Shown here piece by piece: positions 1 through 8,844 of a stretch of 64,000 bases of DNA (positions within the stretch are counted from its first letter, which is position 1; each line of letters opens with the position of its first letter). Position numbers and translations under genes: made by a program. Origin of the DNA: Consotaella salsifontis (lineage in GTDB: Bacteria > Pseudomonadota > Alphaproteobacteria > Rhizobiales > Rhizobiaceae); assembly GCF_900167365.1 (NCBI RefSeq), contig NZ_FUXL01000020.1, forward strand, positions 25,862-89,861, written 5' to 3'. The notes beneath the pieces were generated by a model. It was not told the DNA's origin. It searched no databases and worked only from the letters and a program-made list of their open reading frames with translations.

Positions 1-195
1 TTCGCTCTTTGGCAGCCGCTCTTGAAACCGATGCTGATCGGCGCTTTCATTGAAGGCGGAGTGGTTGCGCTCATCGCTTATGGCATCGTCTATTGGGCGG
101 TGAGGCGCTTTCGCCGCCATCGCGCGCGCCGCATCCTGGCGCGACGAGGCGGCGTGGCGAATATCGCGGCTCTCGACCCGGATCCCGCACCATGA
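1..195 (+). CDS. DUF2062 domain protein, 3' end only
   Basis: The reading frame is open from the first base and ends at a TGA that overlaps the acpS start codon (ATGA). The visible 64 residues contain one hydrophobic segment ([20 protein letters not shown]) followed by a very basic tail rich in Arg. In rhizobia a DUF2062 membrane protein commonly sits immediately before acpS, and the hydrophobic-then-basic end fits that family. The function of the family is unknown. Identification rests mostly on position, because the diagnostic N-terminal part lies outside the window. Confidence 0.6.
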   Translation, partial: FALWQPLLKPMLIGAFIEGGVVALIAYGIVYWAVRRFRRHRARRILARRGGVANIAALDPDPAP

Positions 196-593
196 TCGTT
201 GGCATCGGCAGCGACCTCATCGACATTCGGCGTATCGAGCGCGCGCTGGAGCGCCATGGCGCGCGCTTCATCCAGCGCGTCTTCACCCCGGTCGAAGAGG
301 CGAAGTCGGAAAGGCGCCGGATGCGCGCGGCCTCCTACGCCAAGCGTTTTGCCGCCAAGGAAGCCTGCGCCAAGGCTCTCGGGACGGGCTTTTCGCAAGG
401 CGTCTTTTGGCGCGACATGGGCGTGGTCAACCAGCCATGGGGCGCGCCGACCATGGCTTTGACCGGTGGGGCTCTGGAGCGGCTCACCAAACTCGTTCCG
501 GCGGGGCACGAGCCAGCAATACACGTGACCATCACGGACGATCATCCGTGGGCGCAGGCTTTTGTGATCATCGAGGCGCTTCCCAAGCGCTGA
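192..593 (+). CDS. acpS: Holo-[acyl-carrier-protein] synthase
   Basis: AcpS transfers 4'-phosphopantetheine from CoA to a serine of apo-ACP, activating the carrier for fatty acid synthesis in the cytoplasm. The 133-residue product has the family hallmarks: [16 protein letters not shown] at the N-terminus with the metal-binding Asp (GSDL), then [15 protein letters not shown] (KRFAAKEA motif with the catalytic Glu and Lys). An upstream in-frame start exists at 93, but the ATG at 192 gives the normal N-terminus and size and overlaps the preceding stop, which indicates translational coupling. It is second in the order DUF2062-acpS-lepB-rnc-era-recO. Confidence 0.95.
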   Translation: MIVGIGSDLIDIRRIERALERHGARFIQRVFTPVEEAKSERRRMRAASYAKRFAAKEACAKALGTGFSQGVFWRDMGVVNQPWGAPTMALTGGALERLTKLVPAGHEPAIHVTITDDHPWAQAFVIIEALPKR

Positions 594-690
594 AGAGAAA
601 ATCGCCGGTTCATTCCACGTTGCTCCCTTGCGCGGGAGCCGCTAGAAGGCCGCAGGCACGGTGCGGCGACGCTATAGAGAAGGACTTCGC

Positions 691-1425
691 ATGGTCGAGC
701 AGGCCGAACGCAGAGAAAAGGGCGGTTTCGGCGAAACTGTGAAAGTGATTGTGCAGGCGCTTCTCCTGGCGCTGGTCATTCGCACTTTCCTGTTTCAGCC
801 TTTCTCGATTCCGTCCGGCTCGATGATGCCGACGCTCCTGGTTGGGGATTATCTGTTCGTCAGCAAGTGGAGCTACGGCTACAGCCACTTCTCTCTGCCG
901 CTCTCGCCCGATCTCTTCTCGGGCCGCATCCTGGCGTCAGAGCCGGAGCGGGGCGACATCGTCGTCTTCCGCAAGCCGAACGAGGTCGACACCGACTACA
1001 TCAAGCGCTTGATCGGGCTGCCCGGCGATCGGGTGCAGATGCGCAACGGCGTTCTGTACCTGAACGATGAGCCGGTGAAGCGCGAGCCGGCCGGCATGTT
1101 CATCGCCGACGACGGAACAGAGGTGCAGCAGTATCGTGAGACCCTGCCGAACGGCGTCTCCTACATCACGCTTGACCTCAATCCGAACTCGACCGCCGAC
1201 AACACGCGCGAATTCCTCGTGCCCGCCGGACATTACTTCATGATGGGCGACAATCGGGACAACTCTCTCGACAGCCGCTTTGATGTCGGTTACGTGCCCT
1301 TTGAGAACCTCGTGGGCAAAGCCCGAGTGATCTTTTTCTCGATCGAAGGCGACGATTCGCCGTTTGAAATTTGGAAATGGCCGACCGAACTCAGGCCGAG
1401 CCGCATCTTCACATGGCTCGGGTAG
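691..1425 (+). CDS. lepB: Signal peptidase I
   Basis: LepB removes signal peptides from exported preproteins at the periplasmic face of the inner membrane. The 244-residue protein has one N-terminal membrane segment (about residues 15-36), then PSGSMMPTL with the nucleophile Ser44, DYIKRLIGLPGD with the general base Lys105, and GDNRDNSLDSR (box E). A GTG codon ten codons upstream (661) is possible, but the ATG at 691 has AGAAGGA about 7 bases before it and starts at the usual place. The 3' end overlaps rnc. Confidence 0.95.
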   Translation: MVEQAERREKGGFGETVKVIVQALLLALVIRTFLFQPFSIPSGSMMPTLLVGDYLFVSKWSYGYSHFSLPLSPDLFSGRILASEPERGDIVVFRKPNEVDTDYIKRLIGLPGDRVQMRNGVLYLNDEPVKREPAGMFIADDGTEVQQYRETLPNGVSYITLDLNPNSTADNTREFLVPAGHYFMMGDNRDNSLDSRFDVGYVPFENLVGKARVIFFSIEGDDSPFEIWKWPTELRPSRIFTWLG

Positions 1426-2114
1426 AACACTCTCTCACAGATCTCGAAAAGCGTATCGGCATCACGGTTTCGAACAAGGCCAGGCTTGAGCGCGCGCTGA
1501 CGCACGCCAGCCTGAAGGCTGGCTCGACCGCCAAGAACTATGAGAGGCTGGAGTTCCTGGGCGACCGGGTGCTCGGCCTCGTCATCGCGGAACGGCTGTT
1601 CGAGATGTTCCCGCACGCGGCCGAGGGCGATCTTTCGCTTCGCCTCAATTCGCTGGTCTCGGCCGATGCCTGCGCGGACATCGCCGAGGAGATCGGCCTT
1701 GCCGACTTCATCCGCCACGGCGGCGACGTGAAACGGATCAAGGGCTCCCAGAGCAAGAATATCCGCGCCGACGTGGTCGAAGCGCTGATCGCCGCCATTT
1801 ATCTTGATGGCGGCCTCGATGCGGCGCGCGACTTCATCGAGCGCTTCTGGAAAAGCCGTCTGGCCGGATCGAGCGCGGCGCGACGCGACGCCAAGACCGC
1901 GCTACAGGAATGGGCGCACCTCAAGACGACGGAAACCCCGCGCTATGAGGTGGTGGATCGAACCGGACCCGACCATGATCCGATGTTCACGGTGCGGGTT
2001 GTTATCGACGGGGTGAAGCCGGGCGAGGGGGCGGGACGCTCCAAGCGACTGGCAGAGCAGGACGCGGCAACGGCCGTGCTTCTGCGCGAAGGTGTCTGGA
2101 AGGACGAAACGTGA
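1377..2114 (+). CDS. rnc: Ribonuclease III
   Basis: RNase III cleaves double-stranded RNA, including the rRNA precursor stems. The sequence shows the catalytic signature ERLEFLGDRVLGL, the second acidic cluster ADVVEALIAAIYLDGG, and a C-terminal dsRNA-binding domain (from ALQEWAHLKT to the end) with GEGAGRSKRLAEQDAA. The start is uncertain: ATG 1377 gives 245 residues and follows a GGA, whereas ATG 1413 gives 233 residues, closer to the family norm, but lacks a clear ribosome binding site. Either start overlaps lepB. The stop overlaps the era GTG start (GTGA). Confidence 0.93.
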   Translation: MADRTQAEPHLHMARVEHSLTDLEKRIGITVSNKARLERALTHASLKAGSTAKNYERLEFLGDRVLGLVIAERLFEMFPHAAEGDLSLRLNSLVSADACADIAEEIGLADFIRHGGDVKRIKGSQSKNIRADVVEALIAAIYLDGGLDAARDFIERFWKSRLAGSSAARRDAKTALQEWAHLKTTETPRYEVVDRTGPDHDPMFTVRVVIDGVKPGEGAGRSKRLAEQDAATAVLLREGVWKDET

Positions 2115-3058
2115 GCGAAGAGAGCGATACGGGGCAAGAAGGCGTGACGCAGAGTGAGAGCGCGCCGACGCGCTCGGGCTTCGTCGCCCTGATCGGCGCG
2201 CCCAACGCCGGCAAGTCGACTCTCGTCAATCAGCTCGTCGGAACGAAGGTTTCCATCGTCACCCACAAGGTCCAGACGACCAGGGCTCTGGTGCGCGGCA
2301 TCGCCATTCGCGATCGCACCCAGATCGTCTTTGTCGATACGCCCGGCGTCTTCAAGCCGAAGCGTCGGCTGGATCGGGCGATGGTGCGCACCGCCTGGGG
2401 CGGCGCGAAGGACGCGGACGTTGTGCTCGCGCTGGTGGATGCCGATCGCGGCATCTCCGACGAGGTGGAGATGATCCTTTCCCGTCTCCGCGAGGTGCGC
2501 CAGCCGGTCGCGCTGCTTCTGAACAAGGTCGACCGGATGAAGCGCGAGCGTCTTCTGGCGCTGACCCAGGAGATCACCGACAAGGGTATTCCGTTCGATC
2601 GCGTGTTCATGATCTCCGCGCTCAACGGTTCGGGCTGCGACGACGTCATGAGCTATCTGGCGGCAACTCTGCCCGAGGGGCCATGGTACTATCCGGAAGA
2701 CCAGATCACCGATCTGCCGTTGCGCCAGCTCGCGGCCGAGATCACCCGCGAAAAGCTCTATCTTCGGCTTCACGAGGAGCTCCCCTATGCCAGCACCGTC
2801 GAGACGGAGCTGTGGGAAGAGCGTCCCGATGGCTCGGTTCGGATCGAGCAGACCATCTATGTCGAGCGCGACAGCCAGAAGCGCATCGTGATCGGCCACA
2901 AGGGAGAGGTGATCAAGGCGATCGGCCAGGCAGCGCGCGCCGAGATCGCCGAGGCCGCCGAGCAGAAGGTTCACCTCTTCCTGTTCGTCAAGGTGCGTGA
3001 GAACTGGGGCGACGATCCCGAGCGCTACCGCGAGATGGGGCTCGACTTTTCGAGCTGA
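2111..3058 (+). CDS. era: GTPase Era
   Basis: Era is a GTPase that binds the 3' end of 16S rRNA and assists 30S assembly. The 315-residue protein contains G1 GAPNAGKS (residues 29-36), G3 DTPGV, G4 NKVD and G5 SAL, then a C-terminal KH domain with IVIGHKGEVIKAIGQ. The N-terminus has a short extra polar stretch of about 20 residues before the G domain. It starts with GTG overlapping the rnc stop, so the two are translationally coupled. The family length (about 300) agrees. Confidence 0.96.
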   Translation: MSEESDTGQEGVTQSESAPTRSGFVALIGAPNAGKSTLVNQLVGTKVSIVTHKVQTTRALVRGIAIRDRTQIVFVDTPGVFKPKRRLDRAMVRTAWGGAKDADVVLALVDADRGISDEVEMILSRLREVRQPVALLLNKVDRMKRERLLALTQEITDKGIPFDRVFMISALNGSGCDDVMSYLAATLPEGPWYYPEDQITDLPLRQLAAEITREKLYLRLHEELPYASTVETELWEERPDGSVRIEQTIYVERDSQKRIVIGHKGEVIKAIGQAARAEIAEAAEQKVHLFLFVKVRENWGDDPERYREMGLDFSS

Positions 3059-3109
3059 CGTCGCTGGCGCACCGAAGATCGCGCCTGATGAGGAGAGGCG
3101 GCCCAGCCC

Positions 3110-3889
3110 ATGGAATGGCGCGAGGAAGCGATCGTTCTTGGCGTTCGCCGCCACGGCGAAAGCAGCGTCATCACCGAGCTGATGACGCGCTCGCGCGGTC
3201 GCCATCTCGGCCTCGTGCGCGGCGGCCGCTCCCGCCGTCTGCAGCCCGTCCTCCAGCCGGGCAACCAGGTGCAAGTGACCTGGCGGGCGCGGCTCGACGA
3301 GCACATGGGCACCTTTGCCGTGGAGCCGACGGAACTGCGCGCCGCGCGCCTCATGGAAAGCAGCCTCGGGCTTCATGGCGTGCAGCTTCTTGCCGCCCAC
3401 CTTCGGCTGCTGCCAGAGCGCGATCCCCATCCGCGACTCTACGACGGGTTGCGCATCATCCTCGATCATTTGGCGAGTGAAGGCGCTGGCTTGTCTGCGC
3501 TGAACCGGCGCGAGGGCATCGCCGCGGGAGAAATGATCTTGCGCTTCGAGATCGAGCTGCTGGCGGAGCTGGGCTTCGGACTTGATCTTTCCTGCTGTGC
3601 GGCGACCGGCGCGCATGACGATCTCGCCTATGTCTCGCCAAAGAGCGGGCGCGCCGTCAGCCGCGTTGCGGGCGCGCCGTGGAAGGAGAAGCTACTGCCT
3701 CTGCCGGCCTTTCTCGTGGAGGCGGTGCCTTCGAGCGCTGCGGACGTCAGCGCCGGCTTCCTTTTGACCGGCTATTTCCTCTCCCGCCATGTCTTCGAGC
3801 CGCGCGGCCTGGAGGCGCCATCGTCCCGTGATGCGTTTATCGCGGCCGTCGCCATGGATGCCTCACCGGCGGGCGAACGAGGACTTTAA
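3110..3889 (+). CDS. recO: DNA repair protein RecO
   Basis: RecO loads RecA on SSB-coated gaps together with RecF and RecR. The 259-residue protein begins [19 protein letters not shown], a typical OB-fold N-terminus, and carries the helical domain with [19 protein letters not shown]. It lies 51 bases downstream of era, in the conserved rnc-era-recO order of Alphaproteobacteria. Its last four bases overlap the end of the convergent phosphatase gene. Confidence 0.93.
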   Translation: MEWREEAIVLGVRRHGESSVITELMTRSRGRHLGLVRGGRSRRLQPVLQPGNQVQVTWRARLDEHMGTFAVEPTELRAARLMESSLGLHGVQLLAAHLRLLPERDPHPRLYDGLRIILDHLASEGAGLSALNRREGIAAGEMILRFEIELLAELGFGLDLSCCAATGAHDDLAYVSPKSGRAVSRVAGAPWKEKLLPLPAFLVEAVPSSAADVSAGFLLTGYFLSRHVFEPRGLEAPSSRDAFIAAVAMDASPAGERGL

Positions 3890-4401
3890 AGCTCCAGCGG
3901 CAGAATGAAGGGCGTTCCCGAATAGGCGAACTCGCCGCGACCAATGGAGCGGATCGCCTCGATCATGCGGCCGCCGCGTTGAAGCTTTTCGTCGGCCAGC
4001 GCGATCATGAGAGCGTTGGGCGTTGCCGTCGGTGCTCGCCGACGCAGTTCCTTCGCCAAGGCGAGTTCATCGAGATTGGGATTGATCGACAGCGCCAGAA
4101 TGTAGGCGGCCGCCGTGGAGCGGCTGATGCCGGCGAAGCAGTGGACCACCAGCGGATCGCTTCTCTCCCACCGGCTTCCGAAGGCGATGATGTCGTCGAT
4201 ATTCTCGGCGGTGGGATGAATGAAGCCTTCCATCGGCTCCACGATGTCATCGAAGCCGAGAAAGAGATGGCGCGCTTCCTCCACGCCCTCCGGACGCTCC
4301 ACCACTGTCGTGGCGCTGATGAGTGTCAGGACATCGCGGGCCTTGTGGCTGAGAACGGTGGCGGGAAGCTCCGCCAGGGAGGAAACGACGAGATAGGTCA
4401 T
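3886..4401 (-). CDS. Tyrosine/dual-specificity-type protein phosphatase
   Basis: This 171-residue protein has the cysteine phosphatase P-loop [10 protein letters not shown] (C-X5-R with Cys88 and Arg94), preceded by VVHC on a predicted beta strand. The substrate is unknown; in rhizobia proteins of this type are annotated as tyrosine phosphatase or protein-tyrosine-phosphatase-like. A longer frame exists upstream, but the ATG at 4401 ([11 protein letters not shown]) gives the expected start, and the extra N-terminal part would overlap the neighbouring HD gene. The latter lies 31 bases upstream on the same strand, so the two may be co-transcribed. Confidence 0.85.
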   Translation of the reverse strand: MTYLVVSSLAELPATVLSHKARDVLTLISATTVVERPEGVEEARHLFLGFDDIVEPMEGFIHPTAENIDDIIAFGSRWERSDPLVVHCFAGISRSTAAAYILALSINPNLDELALAKELRRRAPTATPNALMIALADEKLQRGGRMIEAIRSIGRGEFAYSGTPFILPLEL

Positions 4402-4432
4402 GGCTTTTCCTTGTTCTGTCTCGGGCTGTGGC

Positions 4433-5044
4433 TCAGCCACGCGCCGCGATGAGGCGGCGATCGATTTCCATGAAGCGCTCGATGAAGAGCGCTTCCACCT
4501 GGCGCGCCGGAAGCGGCTCAAACAGCGAAGCGTCCAGCGTCGCGCCGTCGGGCGATCCAAAGAAGCGGAGGGCTTCAGCGGTGGAGAAGCCGGCCAGAAT
4601 CGTTGCCTCGTGATAGGCGGAGATATGATCCGCCTTCTTGATGGCCTTGTGAACCGGCTTCGGTAGTGTCGCGGGCAGGCCGAAGCGCAAGTGAATGGCG
4701 CAGGAGAGGCGCTCCTCCACCCCCTTATAGGCGCCTCCCATGATGCTCTTGAAGGGAGAGATCATGTCGCCGATCACGTATTCCGGACCGTCGTGCAGCA
4801 GCGCCGCCATGCACCAGCGGGGATCATCCTCTCTGTCGGCCACGATGCGTTCGACCACCAGCGAGTGCTGTGCCACCGAAAAGGCGAAATCACCCGTCGT
4901 CTGGCCGTTCCAGCGGGCGACGCGCGCAAGGCCATGGGCGATGTCGGAAATCTCGATATCGAGCGGCGAGGGATCGATGAGGTCTAGCCGCCGGCCCGAC
5001 AGCATGCGCTGCCAGACCCGCGCCGAATCGTCCGAACGGCTCAT
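4433..5044 (-). CDS. HD-domain hydrolase (YfbR-like 5'-nucleotidase family)
   Basis: The 203-residue protein has the metal ligands of an HD phosphohydrolase: VAQHSLVV (His), ALLHDGPEYVIGDM (His-Asp) and a distal KKADHISAYHE. The order and spacing match the HD/YfbR-like group, several of which dephosphorylate nucleoside monophosphates, but the substrate here cannot be read from sequence. Its ATG overlaps the stop of ygfZ (ATGA), so it is translationally coupled to that gene. Confidence 0.85.
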   Translation of the reverse strand: MSRSDDSARVWQRMLSGRRLDLIDPSPLDIEISDIAHGLARVARWNGQTTGDFAFSVAQHSLVVERIVADREDDPRWCMAALLHDGPEYVIGDMISPFKSIMGGAYKGVEERLSCAIHLRFGLPATLPKPVHKAIKKADHISAYHEATILAGFSTAEALRFFGSPDGATLDASLFEPLPARQVEALFIERFMEIDRRLIAARG

Positions 5045-5886
5045 TCCACTTCGCTACCGGTGCTGGAATCAATGCTGAAGGCCGCGCCGGGCGGAACGGA
5101 GGCCGAGACCTGAACCTCTCCGGCAAAAACGTCGACGCCCGCCGCCCGAGCCTCGCCGAGCCGGTCGGTTCGCACCAGCGCGAGCCCATGTGCCCCCGAG
5201 GCAGCCAGCACGGTTCCGATCGAGCGCTCGCCGGCCTTAACGTCGGCGCCGCGGGCGATCTCCTGCCCACCCTCAAGGATCACCAGCCTGCGGCGGGCCG
5301 TGCCGCGATGTTCCATGCGGGAGACGACCTCCTGACCGACGAAGCACCCCTTCTTGAAGGAGACGCCGCGATTTTGATCCATCAGCACGTCGTGGGGGAA
5401 GACCTCGTCGCCCGAGAAGTCGGAACCGGCCTCGGCGACGCCGGCCAGAATGCGGTGGCGAAGAAACTCTTCCTCGGAAGCCTCGGAAATGCCGAGCGGC
5501 GGCGAAGCGTAAAGGCGCGCCGTCGTCCCGCGGAAAAACCGCCGGTCGAGAAGCGCCTGCTCAGGCAAGGCGCTTTCATCCCATACCGCGAAAACCGGCT
5601 CATCCCGCGCCTCAATCTGCACCTTGGCGCGCAGGCGGTAGAGCGTCAGGCGCTTGGCGAACGGATCACGAAGGTCCCACGCGCAGTCGATGCGAAAGCC
5701 CTGCTCGGTTCGGCTTACCAGGCAATCGAACATGATCTTGCCCTGTGGCGTCAGAAGCGCGGCCGGCACTGCTTCGCCCGGCGCAACCTTTTCCACATCG
5801 GCGGTGAGGATCGACTGAAGAAAGTGCTCGGCATCCTCGCCGGTGACGGTCGAGAGGGATCGGTCGGAGAGACGGGCATAGGGCAT
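5041..5886 (-). CDS. ygfZ: Folate-binding protein YgfZ (CAF17-like, Fe-S cluster related)
   Basis: YgfZ/IBA57 proteins are tetrahydrofolate-binding relatives of GcvT that support assembly or repair of certain Fe-S enzymes. The 281-residue product has the diagnostic KGCFVGQEVVSRMEHRG motif with its conserved Cys, and the N-terminal GcvT-like strand YARLSDRSLSTVTGEDAEHFLQ. Length is typical for rhizobial YgfZ. It heads a leftward group with the HD hydrolase and phosphatase. A small open frame ends three bases before its start. Confidence 0.93.
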   Translation of the reverse strand: MPYARLSDRSLSTVTGEDAEHFLQSILTADVEKVAPGEAVPAALLTPQGKIMFDCLVSRTEQGFRIDCAWDLRDPFAKRLTLYRLRAKVQIEARDEPVFAVWDESALPEQALLDRRFFRGTTARLYASPPLGISEASEEEFLRHRILAGVAEAGSDFSGDEVFPHDVLMDQNRGVSFKKGCFVGQEVVSRMEHRGTARRRLVILEGGQEIARGADVKAGERSIGTVLAASGAHGLALVRTDRLGEARAAGVDVFAGEVQVSASVPPGAAFSIDSSTGSEVE

Positions 5887-5889
5887 GGC

Positions 5890-6102
5890 TTAAAGCTCGG
5901 CTGGTCGGCGGACTTTGAGGCGCGCGGGCGCGACAGGCCGCGTTTCTGGCGGCATCCTCTCCGGTGGAAGGGCGGCGAACGCACGCGACGCGCCAACGAG
6001 GACGCAACCTAGGTAGCTCTCCTCCCGCCAAGCGGCAAGCGTCGTCCATCGAACCGCCGCCAGTCCGAGGATGAGGAATGTGAATATTCCTTCGATCCTC
6101 AT
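5890..6102 (-). CDS. Possible small membrane-anchored protein upstream of ygfZ
   Basis: A 70-codon frame starts at ATG 6102 and stops three bases before the ygfZ start, an arrangement typical of translational coupling. The N-terminus MRIEGIFTFLILGLAA is hydrophobic and could be a signal anchor; the rest is Pro/Arg-rich. There is no strong ribosome binding site. I do not recognise the family. It may be a chance frame, since GC-rich DNA yields many of these. Confidence 0.3.
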   Translation of the reverse strand: MRIEGIFTFLILGLAAVRWTTLAAWREESYLGCVLVGASRAFAALPPERMPPETRPVAPARLKVRRPAEL

Positions 6103-6253
6103 CTTTTACGTCAACCTCGGGTTCACACGACACCGGTTAGGATGAAAAGGCGTCGCGGAGCAGTCTCTGCGACCATGGAGAACTTGAGCGAGGTCCGGCC
6201 AGGAGGGATTGGAAAGGCGAAATCTGCGGCCGGCGCCCACTATGGAGGAAAGC

Positions 6254-6505
6254 ATGTCCGAACGCTGGCGGTTTGTCCGAGGTATTCCCGTGAAGGTGGA
6301 ATGCGCCGTCGCCAGCGACATCGTCATGCGCACCTCCAACGAGACCTTGCTCATCTATGAGCCGGCTGCTCCCGCACGAAGCGAGGAGATCACGCGCACG
6401 AAGCCTTTGGTCGTTCGCCTGCCGCGCGAATGGCTCCCATATCTAAGAACACGTGGCGCGGAGAACTGCGAGGTCGCCGTGCCAACGTTGCCGTCGCGAA
6501 AATAG
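6254..6505 (+). CDS. Small hypothetical protein
   Basis: An 83-residue protein (MSERWRFVRGIPVKVECAVA...) starts at ATG 6254, preceded by a good ribosome binding site GGAGGAAAGC. The frame extends further upstream, but this site decides the start. There is no membrane segment or recognised motif; composition is mixed and protein-like. Function unknown. It stands alone between a divergent ygfZ group and the ankyrin-PhzF gene. Confidence 0.5.
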   Translation: MSERWRFVRGIPVKVECAVASDIVMRTSNETLLIYEPAAPARSEEITRTKPLVVRLPREWLPYLRTRGAENCEVAVPTLPSRK

Positions 6506-6658
6506 AACCTGCGAAGTCAATCGAGGCGAGACCGCACAACCGATCTGTCTGCGTTTCGCTCTCTGCTCGTTTTTCTATCGGATCGCTTGTCGTTGCCATG
6601 TCCGCTGTGGAATGAAAGGCAACAGGACGAAGCAGGGGCATCGGCGGGAAGAGCGACC

Positions 6659-7996
6659 ATGGCGGATCATGAGCCACAGACGGAGCCGGATGAGGCGACC
6701 CTGGCGTTCGCCGCCCGTGTTTTTCAGGCGGTGCGCTCAGGCGATGTTGCCACGATTTCGGACTTCCTTGATCACGGGCTTCCGCCTAACCTGCGTAACG
6801 ACAAGGGCGATACGCTTCTCATGCTCGCCAGCTACAACGGCCATGGCGACCTGACGCGTGTTCTTCTGGAGAAGGGGGCGGACCCGAACATCCTCAACGA
6901 TCGCGGCCAGTCTCCGCTGGCTGGCGCCGCGTTCAAGGGCGAGCTTGGAATTGCCCGTCTGTTGTTGGACCATGGCGCCGCTGTGGATGGCGCCGGTCCC
7001 GATGGTCGCACGCCGCTGATGACGTCCGCGATGTTCAATCATACGGCGCTCGTCGACCTCCTGTTGGCGCGTGGAGCGGAGATCGGGGCCCGCGCGGCGG
7101 ACGGCATGAACGCGCTCGGCGCGGCGGAGGCCATGGGAGCGACGGCCACAAGAAATCTGCTTCGAGAGAAGCTCGGGCTCGATGCCGGCCTGTCTCAAGG
7201 GGCAAGCGCAGTGGGGAAGACCTACCCATATTTCGTTGTCGACGCGTTCGCCGATCGGGTTTTTTCGGGCAATCCGGCGGCGGTTGTTCCTCTCGATGCC
7301 TTTCTTTCCGACGCGACGATGCAGGCCATCGCAGCCGCGAACAATCTCAGCGAAACCGCGTTCGTAGTGCCGGACGGCGAGCATCACCGCCTACGGTGGT
7401 TCACGCCGACGAAAGAGGTGCCGCTTTGCGGTCACGCGACGCTCGCCTCTGCCTTTGTACTGCGGGAGACGGGCACGCCGGGACCTTGGACATTCGAGAC
7501 GGCTTCCGGTGTCCTTCGCGTTGATGAGGATGAGGATTTGCTCGTTCTCGACTTTCCCGCCTGGGAAAGCACGGCTGTAACTCTCGCGGAGGAGCTGGTC
7601 GCCGCGCTTGGCGCCACGCCGAAGGAAGTTCACCGGGCGCGCGATCTCATCTGCGTCTTCGGCAGTCCCGACCAAATCGCCGCCCTGGCGCCGGACCACC
7701 GCCGGCTCGCCGCCCTCGGCGACTTCTGCGTGATCGCCACCGCGAAAGGCGGGGAGGGGGTGGATATCACTTCACGCTATTTCGCCGCCGCTCATGGCAT
7801 CGACGAGGATCCGGTGACTGGCGTCGCCCATGTCCAGCTCGCGCCCTTCTGGGCGAAGCGCATCGGAAAGAACCCGCTCATCTGCCGGCAGGCCAGCCGG
7901 CGCGGCGGCATTCTACGTGCCGAGGTGAATGGAGAGCGGGTGAGGATCGCAGGAAGGGCGGTGCTCTACGCGCGAGGCGAATTCATCCTGCCGTGA
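6659..7996 (+). CDS. Ankyrin-repeat / PhzF-family isomerase fusion
   Basis: One uninterrupted frame of 445 codons joins two domains. Residues about 15-175 are ankyrin repeats (GDTLLMLASYNGHGDLTRVLLEKGADPN, GQSPLAGAAFKGELGIARLLLDHGA, GRTPLMTSAMFNHTALVDLLLARGA, each a helix-turn-helix unit). Residues about 187-445 are a PhzF-type diaminopimelate-epimerase fold with FSGNPAAVV, NNLSETAFV (putative catalytic Glu232), CGHATLASA and DPVTGVAH (384-391; the family usually has Ser instead of Val). PhzF proteins isomerise or cyclise small acids; the substrate here is unknown. Rhizobia usually encode such an ankyrin domain as a separate protein of about 170 residues. ATG 6659 is preceded by GGGAAGAG; upstream starts are less likely. 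Confidence 0.8.
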   Translation: MADHEPQTEPDEATLAFAARVFQAVRSGDVATISDFLDHGLPPNLRNDKGDTLLMLASYNGHGDLTRVLLEKGADPNILNDRGQSPLAGAAFKGELGIARLLLDHGAAVDGAGPDGRTPLMTSAMFNHTALVDLLLARGAEIGARAADGMNALGAAEAMGATATRNLLREKLGLDAGLSQGASAVGKTYPYFVVDAFADRVFSGNPAAVVPLDAFLSDATMQAIAAANNLSETAFVVPDGEHHRLRWFTPTKEVPLCGHATLASAFVLRETGTPGPWTFETASGVLRVDEDEDLLVLDFPAWESTAVTLAEELVAALGATPKEVHRARDLICVFGSPDQIAALAPDHRRLAALGDFCVIATAKGGEGVDITSRYFAAAHGIDEDPVTGVAHVQLAPFWAKRIGKNPLICRQASRRGGILRAEVNGERVRIAGRAVLYARGEFILP

Positions 7997-8008
7997 TGCG
8001 CGGCAGGC

Positions 8009-8800
8009 TCAATCGCCCGCGACGAAAAACTGAAGCTTGCCGTCAGGCGAAATGCCGACCCGGTAGAAATTGTAGGCTCCGAACGACTTCATCTCCTCGA
8101 AGTCACCGGCGGTGACGAGCTTGAAGAGCTCGACCATCTGAGGCTTCGTCAGCTTCTCCAGCGCCATCTGCGTGAAGTACGGCCACACATAGATCTCGTC
8201 GTCCTGGCCCGGATCATTGTGGACATGGCCCGCTTCCAGGGTTTCCAGAAGAATGGCGAGGATCTCGGTGCCTTCGCCGTCGCCGGATGCCTGCTTGAGG
8301 AAGCTGATCGGGTCGGTGTCCATGTCGCCGAAAGTCAGGACCGTGCCGTCGTCTCCCGTCTCGATATAGGGACGCAGCTTTTCGATATCGCCGGTGCGGG
8401 CGATTTCCATCAGCTTGAGGCGAAGGTCGCGAACGGGCGTCGGCAGATCGGCATCGCCATAGAAGACTTCCGCTGGCTCCTCGGCCGCCGTTGCCGCCGC
8501 ATCCGTGGGCGGCACCGCATCGCCCGCGCCCGGCGTCTCGGCCTTCGGCTGCTGATCCGGTTGTTGTTGGTCTTGTTGCTGCGAGGCCGGCGCAGGCTGT
8601 TTCGCGCCGTCTTCTTTCGATGCGGGAGCTGCCTGACCGGCATCCAACGGGGGCAAGGGGACCGCGATGATACCTTCCTTCGCCGTGTCAGCGTTATCCG
8701 ACCCGATCTGGGAAAGCGCCTCGGCTTGAGAAGCGGCAGCCAAGGCAGTCACAAGCACGACGGCGCGCCAAGCCGCCTGACAAGGCCAATGTCGCATCAT
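8009..8800 (-). CDS. Exported hypothetical protein, Gln/Pro/Ala-rich linker
   Basis: The 263-residue product has a Sec signal peptide (basic start, hydrophobic core AVVLVTALAAASQAEA with likely cleavage after AEA), then a low-complexity linker (about residues 50-110, rich in Ala, Pro and Gln), then a folded C-terminal domain of about 150 residues ending YNFYRVGISPDGKLQFFVAGD. It resembles conserved periplasmic proteins of unknown function in Rhizobiales. No catalytic motif is visible. It ends 12 bases from the convergent ankyrin-PhzF gene. Confidence 0.7.
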   Translation of the reverse strand: MMRHWPCQAAWRAVVLVTALAAASQAEALSQIGSDNADTAKEGIIAVPLPPLDAGQAAPASKEDGAKQPAPASQQQDQQQPDQQPKAETPGAGDAVPPTDAAATAAEEPAEVFYGDADLPTPVRDLRLKLMEIARTGDIEKLRPYIETGDDGTVLTFGDMDTDPISFLKQASGDGEGTEILAILLETLEAGHVHNDPGQDDEIYVWPYFTQMALEKLTKPQMVELFKLVTAGDFEEMKSFGAYNFYRVGISPDGKLQFFVAGD

Positions 8801-8844
8801 TGCCCATCCTCTTGGACTACCGCCGCCCCTCGCGGACGATCATG

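Noticed and set aside
1943..3616. Long leftward open frame (557 codons) antisense to era and recO
   Set aside because: Both era and recO are certain, and the antisense translation has no recognisable motif.
6066..6110. Stem GATGAGG / CCTCATC upstream of ygfZ as a terminator
   Set aside because: It overlaps the start of the small leftward frame, has a 20-base loop and no gene ends before it; likely chance.
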